Part shown: in pieces, positions 1-8,314 of the stretch
Layout: the number at the start of each line of letters is the position of its first letter
Numbering within the stretch: the stretch's first letter is position 1
NCBI GenBank assembly: GCA_003023745.1
Contig: PXYV01000036.1
Span: 1-36,591, forward strand
Source of the DNA: Sulfobacillus acidophilus
Lineage (GTDB): Bacteria; Bacillota; Sulfobacillia; Sulfobacillales; Sulfobacillaceae
DNA: 36,591 nt
Direction of reading: 5' to 3'
Position numbers and translations under genes: made by a program
Notes under the pieces: model-generated
What the model saw: the letters and a program-made list of their open reading frames with translations, nothing else
What the model was told of the DNA's origin: nothing
Database searches by the model: none

Positions 1-346
1 GAGCGCGGCCCAAAAGACCGCGGCGGAACAATTTTTGAAGTTCCTGACGTCGCGGGAGGGGCAAACCATCTGGATGCAGGATAGCGAGGGATACTTGCCG
101 GTGCGCAGCGATGTGGCCACGGTGCCGTCGGCCAAGAAATTCTTGGCGACGCATGTGGCCCAACGCGTCGCGCTCTCCGTGTTGGGGCGCTCGCACATGT
201 CGCCTAAGGTGGCGTGGTGGCCCCAGTTTTCCACGGACCTGATGAACGATGTGACAGCAGTATTGGATCACAAAATGACGCCTGCGCAGGCCATGCACAC
301 GGCGTACCAGCAAGCCCAACAGACTTACGCGTCACCACAAGGGTAG
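1..346 (+). CDS. Extracellular solute-binding protein, family 1 (sugar ABC type), 3' end only
   Basis: The reading frame is already open at position 2, so the 5' part of the gene lies outside the window; a TTG at 35 is internal, not a start. The visible 114 residues match the C-terminal end of maltose/sugar-type binding proteins: an FLKFLTSREGQTIW stretch followed by GYLPVR, then a helical tail rich in Gln and Ala. In this family that segment is the last helical part of the C lobe and ends the protein. Such proteins capture a sugar or oligosaccharide outside the membrane for an ABC importer. No permease follows; a strong terminator comes about 70 bases after the stop, so any partner genes must lie upstream. 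Substrate cannot be judged from this fragment. Confidence 0.8.
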   Translation, partial: SAAQKTAAEQFLKFLTSREGQTIWMQDSEGYLPVRSDVATVPSAKKFLATHVAQRVALSVLGRSHMSPKVAWWPQFSTDLMNDVTAVLDHKMTPAQAMHTAYQQAQQTYASPQG

Positions 347-418
347 ATCACCAAGCCCGTTTGGTCTGTAGCTACGCTAGGCCTGTTATCGTGTCCTTGT
401 TTGTCCGTGCACAACAAC

Positions 419-459
419 TACGCCCAAACGCGCTTGAATTGGCGTTTGGGCGTATTTTT
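419..459 (+). terminator. Rho-independent terminator of the sugar-binding protein gene
   Basis: Perfect 13-bp inverted repeat TACGCCCAAACGC (419-431) / GCGTTTGGGCGTA (442-454) with a 10-base loop, followed by five T (455-459). The T run fits termination of plus-strand transcripts. The stem could also stop the minus-strand Rpn-like gene that ends at 490, although no T run follows on that strand. Confidence 0.85.
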
Positions 460-489
460 AGCCGTTGCGGCTTTAGGTACGAAAGTCTC

Positions 490-1488
490 TTACTTCAAAA
501 AATCATTTAGTTCTTGTTGTGAGGTGATTGATGGCAGCTTTCGCAATAACTCATCCCAGCGCATGTCATCCAGATTTAGGAGCTTGTGTCCTAGATTTTC
601 CGGCAGCCCACTTTGAATGTCGGCCTTTAATAACGACCGGACCACATGTTCACGCTCGAAGAGTATGGCTTGTTCTCGGCCTTGCTGCAACCCTTGCTGC
701 AACCCTTGCTGCAACCCTTGTTCGAGCCCTTGTGCTAGACCCCGCGCCAGCCCTTGCTCAATCCCCTCCGCCAGTCCTCGTTCAATCCCTTTTTGCAGAC
801 CTCTGGCAATGGCTTCTCGCTCTAGCTCTTCAATCAAATTGTTCAACCGAATCACCCCTATCAGGTATTTTAATACGTTCTTGTCGACGAAGGAACTCGT
901 GAGCGCGACAATCGCAGCTCCTGCCAACCGCCCTTCGAATCCGGAAATTTTTCGCGACAACTCGGCAGCCGCAATCGCTCGATCTTTGAGCGGTACCGTG
1001 TGTTCCATGAATGGGAAAAAGGCTAAGTCCAGAATGTCGGTCTGGGTCCAGGCGTTGGCATCAAGTGTGGACAGCCTTTGCCAGACAGCTTGTCCCGGCT
1101 TGTTTGCAATATGAACATTAGTTACGGTGAACTGCAAAGAACCCAGATCGAGCGTTGTCGGGCGGCTTGGTACGGGAGTGAGATATAGCACGACCGTATG
1201 CACTGGTTTGCGATGAGCCAACGCTAAGGCCACACCGTAGCTCAGAAACCGATACAGGTCAGGCTCTGCTTGTGATTGAAACTCCAAATCAATCAACCCA
1301 TTTGAACGTGTTGCAAACACGTGGTCTAGTATTTTGTTGCCAAACGCGAGCGTCGATACATCAGCCGAGACAGTTCCCACGATTTCTACATCGGATAGAT
1401 GAAGCCACGTTGCCCAGGCTTGGGGAAATTGGTCGGCAAGCATTTTTTGAATGATATCCCGGGCATGAAACGGTATGAACACCTCCAT
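490..1488 (-). CDS. Rpn family PD-(D/E)XK nuclease / putative transposase-like protein
   Basis: 332 residues. The N-terminal ~200 residues look like the Rpn (recombination-promoting nuclease, formerly 'transposase_31') group of PD-(D/E)XK nucleases: GNKILDHVF supplies the acidic position and LIDLEFQSQ the D/E-x-Q core. Known Rpn proteins are DNA endonucleases that raise RecA-independent recombination; whether this one is active is not shown. After about residue 225 comes a run of 4-residue repeats of the type xGLx (RGLQKGIERGLAEGIEQGL and onward), probably helical, then a helical C-terminal tail with LPENLGHKLLNLDD. ATG at 1488 is chosen because AGGAGG lies 10 bases upstream (1499-1504). It is transcribed alone, convergent with the sugar-binding protein gene. 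Confidence 0.8.
   Translation of the reverse strand: MEVFIPFHARDIIQKMLADQFPQAWATWLHLSDVEIVGTVSADVSTLAFGNKILDHVFATRSNGLIDLEFQSQAEPDLYRFLSYGVALALAHRKPVHTVVLYLTPVPSRPTTLDLGSLQFTVTNVHIANKPGQAVWQRLSTLDANAWTQTDILDLAFFPFMEHTVPLKDRAIAAAELSRKISGFEGRLAGAAIVALTSSFVDKNVLKYLIGVIRLNNLIEELEREAIARGLQKGIERGLAEGIEQGLARGLAQGLEQGLQQGLQQGLQQGREQAILFEREHVVRSLLKADIQSGLPENLGHKLLNLDDMRWDELLRKLPSITSQQELNDFLK
681..812 (-). repeat. Degenerate 12-nt tandem repeat inside the Rpn-like gene
   Basis: Three perfect copies of CTTGCTGCAACC (plus-strand reading) at 681-692, 693-704 and 705-716 are followed by about eight decayed 12-base units to about 812. Each unit encodes four residues of the xGLx pattern on the minus strand. 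Because the period is a multiple of three, gain or loss of units changes protein length but not frame. Confidence 0.85.
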
Positions 1489-1513
1489 GACTACCCCGCC
1501 TCCTCGAATCTAC

Positions 1514-1525
1514 AAACATATGTTT
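1514..1525. promoter_or_regulatory. 12-bp palindrome at the predicted transcript start (possible operator)
   Basis: AAACATATGTTT is a perfect palindrome directly at or just downstream of the predicted +1 of the Rpn-like gene. The position would suit a repressor site. No regulator gene is adjacent, so its use is inference. Confidence 0.3.
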
Positions 1526-1532
1526 CACTAAA

Positions 1533-1561
1533 AGAATAGGAGAACAGGCGAAAACGGTCAA
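1533..1561 (-). promoter_or_regulatory. Sigma-A-type promoter of the Rpn-like gene
   Basis: On the minus strand TTGACC (1556-1561) and TATTCT (1533-1538) are separated by exactly 17 bases, placing the transcript start near 1526, about 38 bases before the ATG. The -35 matches consensus at 5 of 6 positions and the -10 at 4 of 6. Confidence 0.5.
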
Positions 1562-1812
1562 GAAAAGTCCCGAGTGCTGTCGAACGATTCTCGCGGGATA
1601 GCCGTTCTGCACGAATATTCGTCGCTCTCGTGCCGCGCATCGGGCTGTGGTTATGTCAGGCCAATTGCATTTAGTTGAATCAATGTCAACCGTGCATATG
1701 GCAAGACCCTGAGAGCGCCCTTTCGATTTTTTCTGGAAATGGAGCGCTTATGGAAGGAGTTTGGCAAGATAGCGGGAATAGGAATTAAGTCGAATGCGAA
1801 AGGATGGTGTTC

Positions 1813-3552
1813 ATGAGAGTCCGAAGCGCCAGTATACTGGTGGGCTCCTTGTTTTTGTCGGGATTTTTGGCTGCGTGTGGTTCAACCACCACGCACAGCA
1901 CTAGCGCAAGCACTTCCAAGACGACCGTGAATACGGCCGTCATTGGGTTGTCACCGCAGTCTTCTCCGAATTGGTTTTTCCCGGTATTGTCCGTGCAGGA
2001 TTACACGGATTTGAATACGCAGGTGGAATCGTTAATGTATATGCCGCTACTTTATATCAACGGCCAGGACCAGGTGCAGTTTAGCCGTTCCTTAGCCTCT
2101 GGGATTAGCGTCAGTCACGACGATACGGTGTACACAATTCGTCTCGGACACCAGTGGAAATGGTCCAACGGCGACCCGGTTACGGCGCAAGATGTTGTTT
2201 TTACGTGGAACATCAGTAAGGCTGCGAGTACTTTGTCGAATTCACCGTGGCTCTACGGCGGTGTCGGCATTGGTGGGGTGCCGTCTGGTTGGAAGAGTGT
2301 GACAGCCCAAGGAAAATATACCGTTGTTGTGACCTTGACAAAACCGGCTAACCCGACGGAATTCGAGTTGAATGGACTAAGCCAAATCATGCCGGCTCCG
2401 GCTTCAGCCTGGAATAAATATCCTACAAATATGGTGCGGGAACTGCGATACATTGAGTCTATTGCCAACTCCCCTAGTAATCCTGCGTATCGCGTCGTTG
2501 ACGGGCCATATCAGTTTTCCAGCATGTCCCCGAATAATTATTGGGACTTTGTCCCGAACCCTCATTTTGATGGACATCGGTCCACTTTAAAGAAAGTGGT
2601 CCTTCAGTATGAGGCATCGTCCACGTCGGAATTTGATCAGTTAAAGAGCGGCACTGTGAATGTTGGGTTCTTGCCGCCTTCGTTATGGAAGGTGCGCAAG
2701 CAGTTGACGGGGGATCGCATGGTTTCATCCTACGTTTGGGGATTCAATTTTTTGCAGTTGAACTTTAGTCCAAAAGCTCCTGGAAATATGGGAACGATTT
2801 TGTCGAATCTGTATGTGCGTCAGGCCTTACAAATGGGGGTTAATCAACCGGGGATTATCAAGACCTTGTTTCATGGACAAGGGGTAGTGGAAAACGGGCC
2901 GATTCCTCCCGAGCCCAAAACGTCTTTTTACGACCCGGCGTTAAACACACCGGTCTACCCCTACAACCCTGCACAAGGAAAGAAACTTTTGGAGGATCAT
3001 GGGTGGCACGAAGTCAACGGAGTGATGACACGTGACGGCCAAAAGCTTGCATTTACCTTGACGTATACGAGTGGCAGCGATACGTACGAGAGCATTGTGC
3101 AATTATTGAAGAGCAGTTGGGCACAGGAAGGCATCGATGTGACACTCGACTCCATGCCGTTTGACAACGTTGTGGGGGAGGCGGTGCCGTCCGATCCCAC
3201 CAAGTGGGTAATGCTGAATTGGGGTGGCGCTTTGTCGTGGAGCTGGACCTATGAGCCCGACTACTTTCCAACCGGGACTGGCCTCTTTAATACGGGCGCG
3301 GCGAACAATCCGGGCCTATATAACAGCCCCACCATGAACAAGTTATTGGCGGCACTGGATGGTCCCGCTACGACAGCGCAAACACAATCGCGGCTGTACG
3401 CATACGAAAAGTATGCAGCGATTGACCTTCCCGTCATTTGGCTGCCGTACGATCCGATGTTGAGCGAGTATAGTAAGTACCTGGGCGGGATTGCGAAAAG
3501 TTTTAATCCCATCGAGGATCTATATTACCCAAATTACTGGACCGTCAAGTAA
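1813..3552 (+). CDS. Family-5 ABC solute-binding lipoprotein (peptide/nickel type), paralogue 1
   Basis: 579 residues, a normal length for SBP_bac_5 proteins, which bind peptides, nickel or other small ligands outside the membrane. The N-terminus is a lipoprotein signal with lipobox FLAAC, then a Ser/Thr-rich linker and the mature domain starting near SPNWFFP. Family features include WKWSNGDPVTAQDVVFTW near residue 120 and VRQALQMGVNQ near 345. ATG at 1813 is preferred over ATG at 1804: AAAGG precedes 1813 by about 9 bases, whereas it abuts 1804. It is closely related to the products at 9501-11240 and 23451-25196, sharing HGWHEVNGVMT and the C-terminal NYWTV ending. No permease or ATPase gene is adjacent; the gene stands alone with its own terminator. 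Confidence 0.9.
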   Translation: MRVRSASILVGSLFLSGFLAACGSTTTHSTSASTSKTTVNTAVIGLSPQSSPNWFFPVLSVQDYTDLNTQVESLMYMPLLYINGQDQVQFSRSLASGISVSHDDTVYTIRLGHQWKWSNGDPVTAQDVVFTWNISKAASTLSNSPWLYGGVGIGGVPSGWKSVTAQGKYTVVVTLTKPANPTEFELNGLSQIMPAPASAWNKYPTNMVRELRYIESIANSPSNPAYRVVDGPYQFSSMSPNNYWDFVPNPHFDGHRSTLKKVVLQYEASSTSEFDQLKSGTVNVGFLPPSLWKVRKQLTGDRMVSSYVWGFNFLQLNFSPKAPGNMGTILSNLYVRQALQMGVNQPGIIKTLFHGQGVVENGPIPPEPKTSFYDPALNTPVYPYNPAQGKKLLEDHGWHEVNGVMTRDGQKLAFTLTYTSGSDTYESIVQLLKSSWAQEGIDVTLDSMPFDNVVGEAVPSDPTKWVMLNWGGALSWSWTYEPDYFPTGTGLFNTGAANNPGLYNSPTMNKLLAALDGPATTAQTQSRLYAYEKYAAIDLPVIWLPYDPMLSEYSKYLGGIAKSFNPIEDLYYPNYWTVK

Positions 3553-3575
3553 TTTGGGGGGTTGTATTGGCCGAT

Positions 3576-3611
3576 CCCGCGCTGTCGGGGAAGTCCTCCG
3601 CACAGTGCGGG
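3576..3611 (+). terminator. Probable terminator after binding protein paralogue 1
   Basis: Inverted repeat CCCGCGCTGT (3576-3585) / ACAGTGCGGG (3602-3611), loop 16. All ten positions pair in the plus-strand RNA if one G-U pair is allowed; on the minus strand that position would be A-C. This fits plus-strand use. The T run afterwards is poor. Confidence 0.5.
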
Positions 3612-3705
3612 TTCTGCGTGTCGTTAGGTTTATCGGCGTCGCGTAAGGCACTAACTGCCGAGCCAGTCGGGTGCGATGCGAGCGCAGAGGTGCGCATGGC
3701 ATCCC

Positions 3706-4350
3706 TTATAGGTATCGGCGGACTTTTTGGCGATACTCCCGGTATTGGGCGCCGTAGATTTTCTGTAAGGCGGTTTCTTCGTGCTGGATCTCGCGGTTAT
3801 ACATCCAGAATCCAAGGATGACGAATAGCAACAAGATCCAATTGGGACTGATTAGAAATACTCCGACTAAAATTGCGTCCAAGGCGGTGTACATCGGATT
3901 GCGGCTTAGGGCAAAGACGCCGGACGTCACGAGTTTGCCGGGCTGGTCCGAATCAATACCTACACGAAAACTTTGACCAAACGAGATGAGGCTCCACGCC
4001 AACATCCCGAGGGCCAAGGTACATACGATGATGCCCAAAAGACTAACGGCCTCGCTGCGAAATAATACGGTGCCCATATGGGGAAGAGCAAAGGCACCGG
4101 ACACTATCACGTACGCATAGAACAACGCAAAAGGGATAATGGCCCAGTTCCTTTTGTCTTCGTTGCCAAATCTTAACGGGTGAAGGCCCTGAATATGCAA
4201 AAGCCCAATGCGCGCTGCGATCAGCGCAACGGCCAAAACCCAAACCGCAAGCGCTACCAGCCCCACATGGGATCCCCTCTTTCGCGGCAGACCTTCGCAA
4301 GCCAACTCTGGATCGAGTGGCTCCTGTGATGGCACCTGAAGACTTGCCAC
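3706..4350 (-). CDS. Membrane isoprenylcysteine carboxyl methyltransferase-family protein
   Basis: 214 residues with four evident hydrophobic segments (about 30-52, 69-90, 102-125, 157-182). The signature is in the last third: GVFALSRNPMYTA, then after the last membrane helix EETALQKIYGAQYREYRQKVRRYL, as in ICMT/PEMT-type methyltransferases, which bind S-adenosylmethionine in the C-terminal part and methylate lipids or isoprenylated substrates in the membrane. Bacterial members are mostly of unknown substrate, and the same applies here. The start is uncertain: the longest frame begins with GTG at 4350 and only a weak AGG lies upstream. It is a single gene, convergent with the binding protein gene and followed upstream by the separate GH15 gene. 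Confidence 0.75.
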   Translation of the reverse strand: MASLQVPSQEPLDPELACEGLPRKRGSHVGLVALAVWVLAVALIAARIGLLHIQGLHPLRFGNEDKRNWAIIPFALFYAYVIVSGAFALPHMGTVLFRSEAVSLLGIIVCTLALGMLAWSLISFGQSFRVGIDSDQPGKLVTSGVFALSRNPMYTALDAILVGVFLISPNWILLLFVILGFWMYNREIQHEETALQKIYGAQYREYRQKVRRYL

Positions 4351-4407
4351 ATTTGCCTAGGTTGCGTCTCAGTGGTCATATGGCGCCTCCATGAACAGGA
4401 ATACGCA

Positions 4408-6237
4408 CTACGAGAATGAATTACTTACTGTACGCGGCTCTGCCATCTCCAACAGCGTCATAACCAACCCCAAATGAGAAAATCCTTGAGGAAAATTTCC
4501 TCGTGGTTCACCGGTTGTTTGATCAGCGTGCTCGCCTAAAAGTCCTAGATTGGTGCGATACTTGAGCATACCGTCTAAAAGCTTTTCCGCGTCGGCGATG
4601 CGCCCCAGACGAATATAGACTCGGGCCAACCAAAACGTTGCCAACACAAAGGGATGCGCAGCGGTGCCCAACATGTCTCCAGCGTATCGATAGACCCAAT
4701 GCCCGGAGACCAATTGCTGTTCAATTTGTTTTAGAGTCCCCAAAAACCGCGGGTCCGATGTTTGGCAGTATCCATACAGAGGCATGACCAACAGCGCAGC
4801 ATCGACGGCCTGGCCATGGAACGCTTGGGTGTACGATCCCAATTTGTCGTTGTATGCTTCGTTATCGATCAGGTGGTGAATCTTTTGCGCGGACTTCTGC
4901 CAGCGTTGGGCTATGTCTTTTTCACCGAGGGCTTCTGCCATCTTTGCTCCGTACGTCAGGGCTACCCAACACATGAGTTGGGAGTGGGTGTAATAGTCGT
5001 CTTGATCTCGAAACTCCCATAAGCTGGCATCCTTGTTATGATGATTGAGTTCGACCCAATTGACCAAAAGTTGAATGCGAAACCAATAAAATCGTAGAAA
5101 TTCGCGGTCGTGGGTGGACTCATAATAGCGCCAAACAGTCCACAAAAAGTCACCCTCGATGTCGAGCTGGGATTGGCGGGTAGCGGCGTTTCCCTCCCGG
5201 CAGGGAACTGAGTCTTTATATCCAGGCAGCCAGCCTAGTTCGTGTTCACCGCGAATGAGGCCACCATCAACATGAAAGAATGGGGCGGCGAAGGGTTTCC
5301 CTTGTACGTCAATGCAATTGAACAAAAAGTCGAGAAACCGCCGTGACCCCACATGATCTCCGGCCATGAGCAGAGCTTCTGACGCATAAGAGCCGTCACG
5401 GACCCACGCGTAGCGATAATCCCATTGGCGGGATTCGCCGACGGTTTCCGGCAGGGACGTTGTGGGCGCTGCGATGATGGCGCCGTCAATATGATAGGTT
5501 AGGCCGTACAGTACTAAGACCGAGCGTCGATAGGCTTCTTGATGCGGACCGTGGAATTGTGGAAGCATGGCGAGACGATGGCGCCAAAAGGCGATGTTTT
5601 GCTTTAAGGTTTGATTGAGAGACTCGCGTTCCAAGTCGTGTTCCAAGTCTACCATCTGGTCTTCAATAGCATCGGCTGCTTCGATCAAGCGGTCTTCGTC
5701 ATCAGCCACATATTGGGTGATGAGTTCGTAATGGCCAGGTGGTAGCCGCCAGGTTCCGTGACTCAAGGACGTATCAATTTTCTGAAGCAGCGCGCGGGGA
5801 TTAGCGTTAATCGCAAACACCAAGGCTTCCCGTTCCAACGGATTTCGGAATATTGCCCCGGTATTGACAGCCTTTGGTGCGGGTTGTACCAGGCCGTAGC
5901 GGAATCGGGGACAAAATTCGACCACCATGGGCACCATGGTGCGGATGAGGCGACGCAATTCCGGTCGACCGACTGTCAGATAATCGTGGACCACTGCCTT
6001 GCCGTACTCAAATTGCCACGTGGTTTTCACAATGTTGGTGTCTTCGACATATTCTTGGGATACGGATTGGGCCGTCTCTTCGGGATAGACACGAAAATAG
6101 CCGTTTCCAGCTGTACCTAAAATCTTGGCAAATACGGCAGGACTATCAAAACGGGGAAAGGCCAACCAGTCAATCGAGCCATCAGGACTGACCAGGGCTG
6201 CGGTCTGGCCGTTTGAGAGGAATCCATAAAACTCCAT
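4408..6237 (-). CDS. Glycoside hydrolase family 15 (glucoamylase/trehalase type)
   Basis: 609 residues, the usual length of bacterial cytoplasmic GH15 proteins. The N-terminal ~240 residues are the beta-sandwich domain (LVSPDGSIDWLAFPRFDSP). The (alpha/alpha)6 barrel follows, with ETVGESRQWDYRYAWVRDGSY near 264-284. The family's two catalytic carboxylates are visible: the acid Glu at about 408 in SLWEFR and the base Glu at about 569 in LLGEHAD, followed by GEPRGNFPQGFSHLGLV. GH15 enzymes release glucose from alpha-glucans or trehalose by inversion. No signal peptide is seen, so it should act in the cytoplasm on glycogen, maltodextrin or trehalose. The ATG has GAGGTGA at 6241-6247. No other glycogen gene is nearby; the chain ends with a short Ser/Asn tail. 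Confidence 0.9.
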   Translation of the reverse strand: MEFYGFLSNGQTAALVSPDGSIDWLAFPRFDSPAVFAKILGTAGNGYFRVYPEETAQSVSQEYVEDTNIVKTTWQFEYGKAVVHDYLTVGRPELRRLIRTMVPMVVEFCPRFRYGLVQPAPKAVNTGAIFRNPLEREALVFAINANPRALLQKIDTSLSHGTWRLPPGHYELITQYVADDEDRLIEAADAIEDQMVDLEHDLERESLNQTLKQNIAFWRHRLAMLPQFHGPHQEAYRRSVLVLYGLTYHIDGAIIAAPTTSLPETVGESRQWDYRYAWVRDGSYASEALLMAGDHVGSRRFLDFLFNCIDVQGKPFAAPFFHVDGGLIRGEHELGWLPGYKDSVPCREGNAATRQSQLDIEGDFLWTVWRYYESTHDREFLRFYWFRIQLLVNWVELNHHNKDASLWEFRDQDDYYTHSQLMCWVALTYGAKMAEALGEKDIAQRWQKSAQKIHHLIDNEAYNDKLGSYTQAFHGQAVDAALLVMPLYGYCQTSDPRFLGTLKQIEQQLVSGHWVYRYAGDMLGTAAHPFVLATFWLARVYIRLGRIADAEKLLDGMLKYRTNLGLLGEHADQTTGEPRGNFPQGFSHLGLVMTLLEMAEPRTVSNSFS

Positions 6238-6305
6238 GCGTCACCTCGCTTGATCAAGCCGGAACAACCAACAAAGAAGCGTTCCAGCGTGCGATTTGCA
6301 CACTG

Positions 6306-6311
6306 ATTATA
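6306..6311 (-). promoter_or_regulatory. Candidate -10 element for the GH15 gene
   Basis: A consensus TATAAT on the minus strand lies about 70 bases before the GH15 start, but no good -35 sits 16-18 bases upstream of it, so this is only a candidate. Confidence 0.3.
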
Positions 6312-6428
6312 ACCTAATCGCATCGATCTCGGAGGCTTTAGACGGGATTGACCGGTTTTCGATGGGACGGTCGGGCAGGTTGATCTATCATATGAGGTGG
6401 TTTTTACCATGGAGTGGAGGGGACCCTT

Positions 6429-8069
6429 ATGTCGAGTGTAATCCTTAGACGCATCGGTGATGTAGCCGAACAACTTGGCCTGCGCGCATCTGATATTATT
6501 CAACTGGGGCCGTATAAAGCTAAAATTCCTCTGGACGTTGTCTACCAAAATCCTCGCCGCGCCAAACTCGTGTTGATGACGGCCATCAACCCGACGCCTG
6601 CGGGAGAAGGTAAAACCACCATGTCGATTGGGCTGGCCGAGGCTATGAACCGACTCGGGGTGCACGCCACAGCAGTCTTGCGCGAACCCTCCTTGGGACC
6701 GACCTTCGGGATGAAAGGGGGCGCAACCGGGGGCGGAAACGCACAAGTTCAGCCAGCCACCGATATTAATCTGCACTTTACAGGGGACTTTCACGCTATT
6801 ACTGCTGCCCACAATTTATTAGCAGCGCTTATTGATAATGAATTGTACCATGGATCTCGCATCGCCGTGAATCCTGCACACGTCACTTGGAAACGCGTAC
6901 TAGACGTCAACGACCGCGCATTGCGCCACGTCGTCATAGGGCTGGGTGGTGCCAGTCAGGGCGTCGTTCGCGAAAGCGGGTTTGATATCACCGCAGCCTC
7001 TGAGGTGATGGCGGTCTTGACGCTCTCCAAGGACTTCGCAGAGCTAAAAGAGCGGTTGGGACAAATGATTGTTGCGCGATCAGGTGCGCATTTTGTGAGT
7101 GTGGCTGATCTTAAAGTTCAAGATGCGCTCGCAGCACTTTTGACCGAGGCCATCCTGCCCAACTTGGTGCAAACGACAGAAGGCACCCCGGCGATTATTC
7201 ATGGAGGCCCGTTTGCCAACATTGCGCATGGATGCAACAGTATTGTCGCCACGGAAGCTGGGTTGCGTCTTTCCGATGTGGTCATTACAGAAGCGGGATT
7301 TGGTGCTGATTTGGGTGCAGAGAAGTTTTTGGACATTAAGGCTCCGGCGGCCGATCTGAGACCGGACTTAGCGTGTGTGGTAGTCACCCTCCGGGCCTTG
7401 CGATATCACGGAGGGCAGCCAGTGCAGGAGGCGGAACAACCTAATCGTGAGGCGTTGCACCGCGGCATGTCCAATCTCTTCAAGCATCTTGAAAATCTTG
7501 ACCGGTTTGGGGTGCCGTCGGTTGTGGCTATTAACCAGTTTGACACTGACACGGCGGAGGAAATTCAATGGCTTCAGCGGCAACTGCAGGAAGTCGGCGT
7601 TTCCGTCGCGGCAGCCGACGTTTTTTCGCACGGAGGCGCTGGAGGATCAGAGTTGGCACAATTAGTGCATGACCAGTTGAGTTCGACGAAATCCGGCTAC
7701 GCACCGCTATACGGCGCAAGCATGGCAATTGACGAGAAAATTGCTACGATTGCTGGCAAGATCTACGGAGCTGACGCAGTGGAGTATAGCCCGGCCGCAC
7801 AAATTGCCCTGACCCGCTTGAAACGTTGGGGTCTGGAACACCTCAAGGTGTGTGTGGCCAAGACGCAATATTCGCTCAGCGACAATCCAGCCTGGATCGG
7901 CCGGCCCGAGCACTTCACCTTGCATATTCGCGATATCGAAGTCGCGCGCGGTGCCGGCTATGTCGTCCCATTGGCCGGTTCGATGATTCGTATGCCTGGC
8001 CTTCCGCCAGATCCCGCCGCCTATCGCGTAACCGTGGACGACACAGGCACGATTCATGGTATTTACTAA
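6429..8069 (+). CDS. fhs: Formate-tetrahydrofolate ligase
   Basis: 546 residues. Catalyses ATP-dependent formation of 10-formyltetrahydrofolate from formate and tetrahydrofolate in cytoplasmic one-carbon metabolism. Recognised by the P-loop-like NPTPAGEGKTT near residue 55-64, the highly conserved block EPSLGPTFGMKGGATGGG near 86-103 followed by NLHFTGDFHAITAAHN, and the C-terminal MIRMPGLPPDPAAYR. Length is close to the usual ~555. ATG at 6429 is chosen because GGAGGGG (6416-6422) sits 6 bases before it; an upstream in-frame GTG at 6414 lies within that site. The gene stands alone, without folD or purine genes, so its use may be in formate assimilation, purine supply or serine/glycine one-carbon flow. 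Convergent with the FMN reductase gene. Confidence 0.95.
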   Translation: MSSVILRRIGDVAEQLGLRASDIIQLGPYKAKIPLDVVYQNPRRAKLVLMTAINPTPAGEGKTTMSIGLAEAMNRLGVHATAVLREPSLGPTFGMKGGATGGGNAQVQPATDINLHFTGDFHAITAAHNLLAALIDNELYHGSRIAVNPAHVTWKRVLDVNDRALRHVVIGLGGASQGVVRESGFDITAASEVMAVLTLSKDFAELKERLGQMIVARSGAHFVSVADLKVQDALAALLTEAILPNLVQTTEGTPAIIHGGPFANIAHGCNSIVATEAGLRLSDVVITEAGFGADLGAEKFLDIKAPAADLRPDLACVVVTLRALRYHGGQPVQEAEQPNREALHRGMSNLFKHLENLDRFGVPSVVAINQFDTDTAEEIQWLQRQLQEVGVSVAAADVFSHGGAGGSELAQLVHDQLSSTKSGYAPLYGASMAIDEKIATIAGKIYGADAVEYSPAAQIALTRLKRWGLEHLKVCVAKTQYSLSDNPAWIGRPEHFTLHIRDIEVARGAGYVVPLAGSMIRMPGLPPDPAAYRVTVDDTGTIHGIY

Positions 8070-8272
8070 TCTGATCACGCGCAACGAACAAGTGGCCGCG
8101 ACCAACCTAGATGCGTAGTAATGTTGGCGGCTCCATAGGATTCGTCTGACCGATTTTACGGTGAGCGTGTCGCGCGATTTCTCTCGTGCTGGGATTAGTG
8201 CTGCCACTCGCCTGCGGAGGTACCAAACAGCGAAGCACCACACGCTGGCATTGAAGGCCACGCTAGCGTTGT

Positions 8273-8299
8273 CCCGCCGGCGGCACAGTGGTCGGCGGG
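8273..8299. terminator. GC-rich hairpin between convergent genes
   Basis: CCCGCCG (8273-8279) / CGGCGGG (8293-8299), loop 13, followed on the plus strand by CTTTC. It lies between fhs and the FMN reductase gene ending at 8315 and may end either transcript; the T run is short. A weaker ACGCTGGC/GCTAGCGT inverted repeat lies just before it. The rest of 8070-8272 shows nothing recognisable. Confidence 0.35.
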
Positions 8300-8314
8300 C
8301 TTTCAAGGATCCTC

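Larger units (their letters stand above)
1489..1812. other. Divergent intergenic region between the Rpn-like gene and the first family-5 binding protein gene
   Basis: Holds the minus-strand promoter and palindrome listed separately. Toward the plus gene there is a weak TTGGCA (near 1760) with ATTAAG 17 bases later, not convincing enough to list alone. No further coding potential was recognised. Confidence 0.5.

Noticed and set aside
681..812. Possible CRISPR-like repeat array
   Set aside because: Units are 12 bases, directly adjacent without spacers, and coding.
617..1114. 165-residue plus-strand frame rich in Cys-Asn-Pro repeats
   Set aside because: It is the antisense of the xGLx repeat tract of the Rpn-like gene, which has the better domain, start and promoter evidence.
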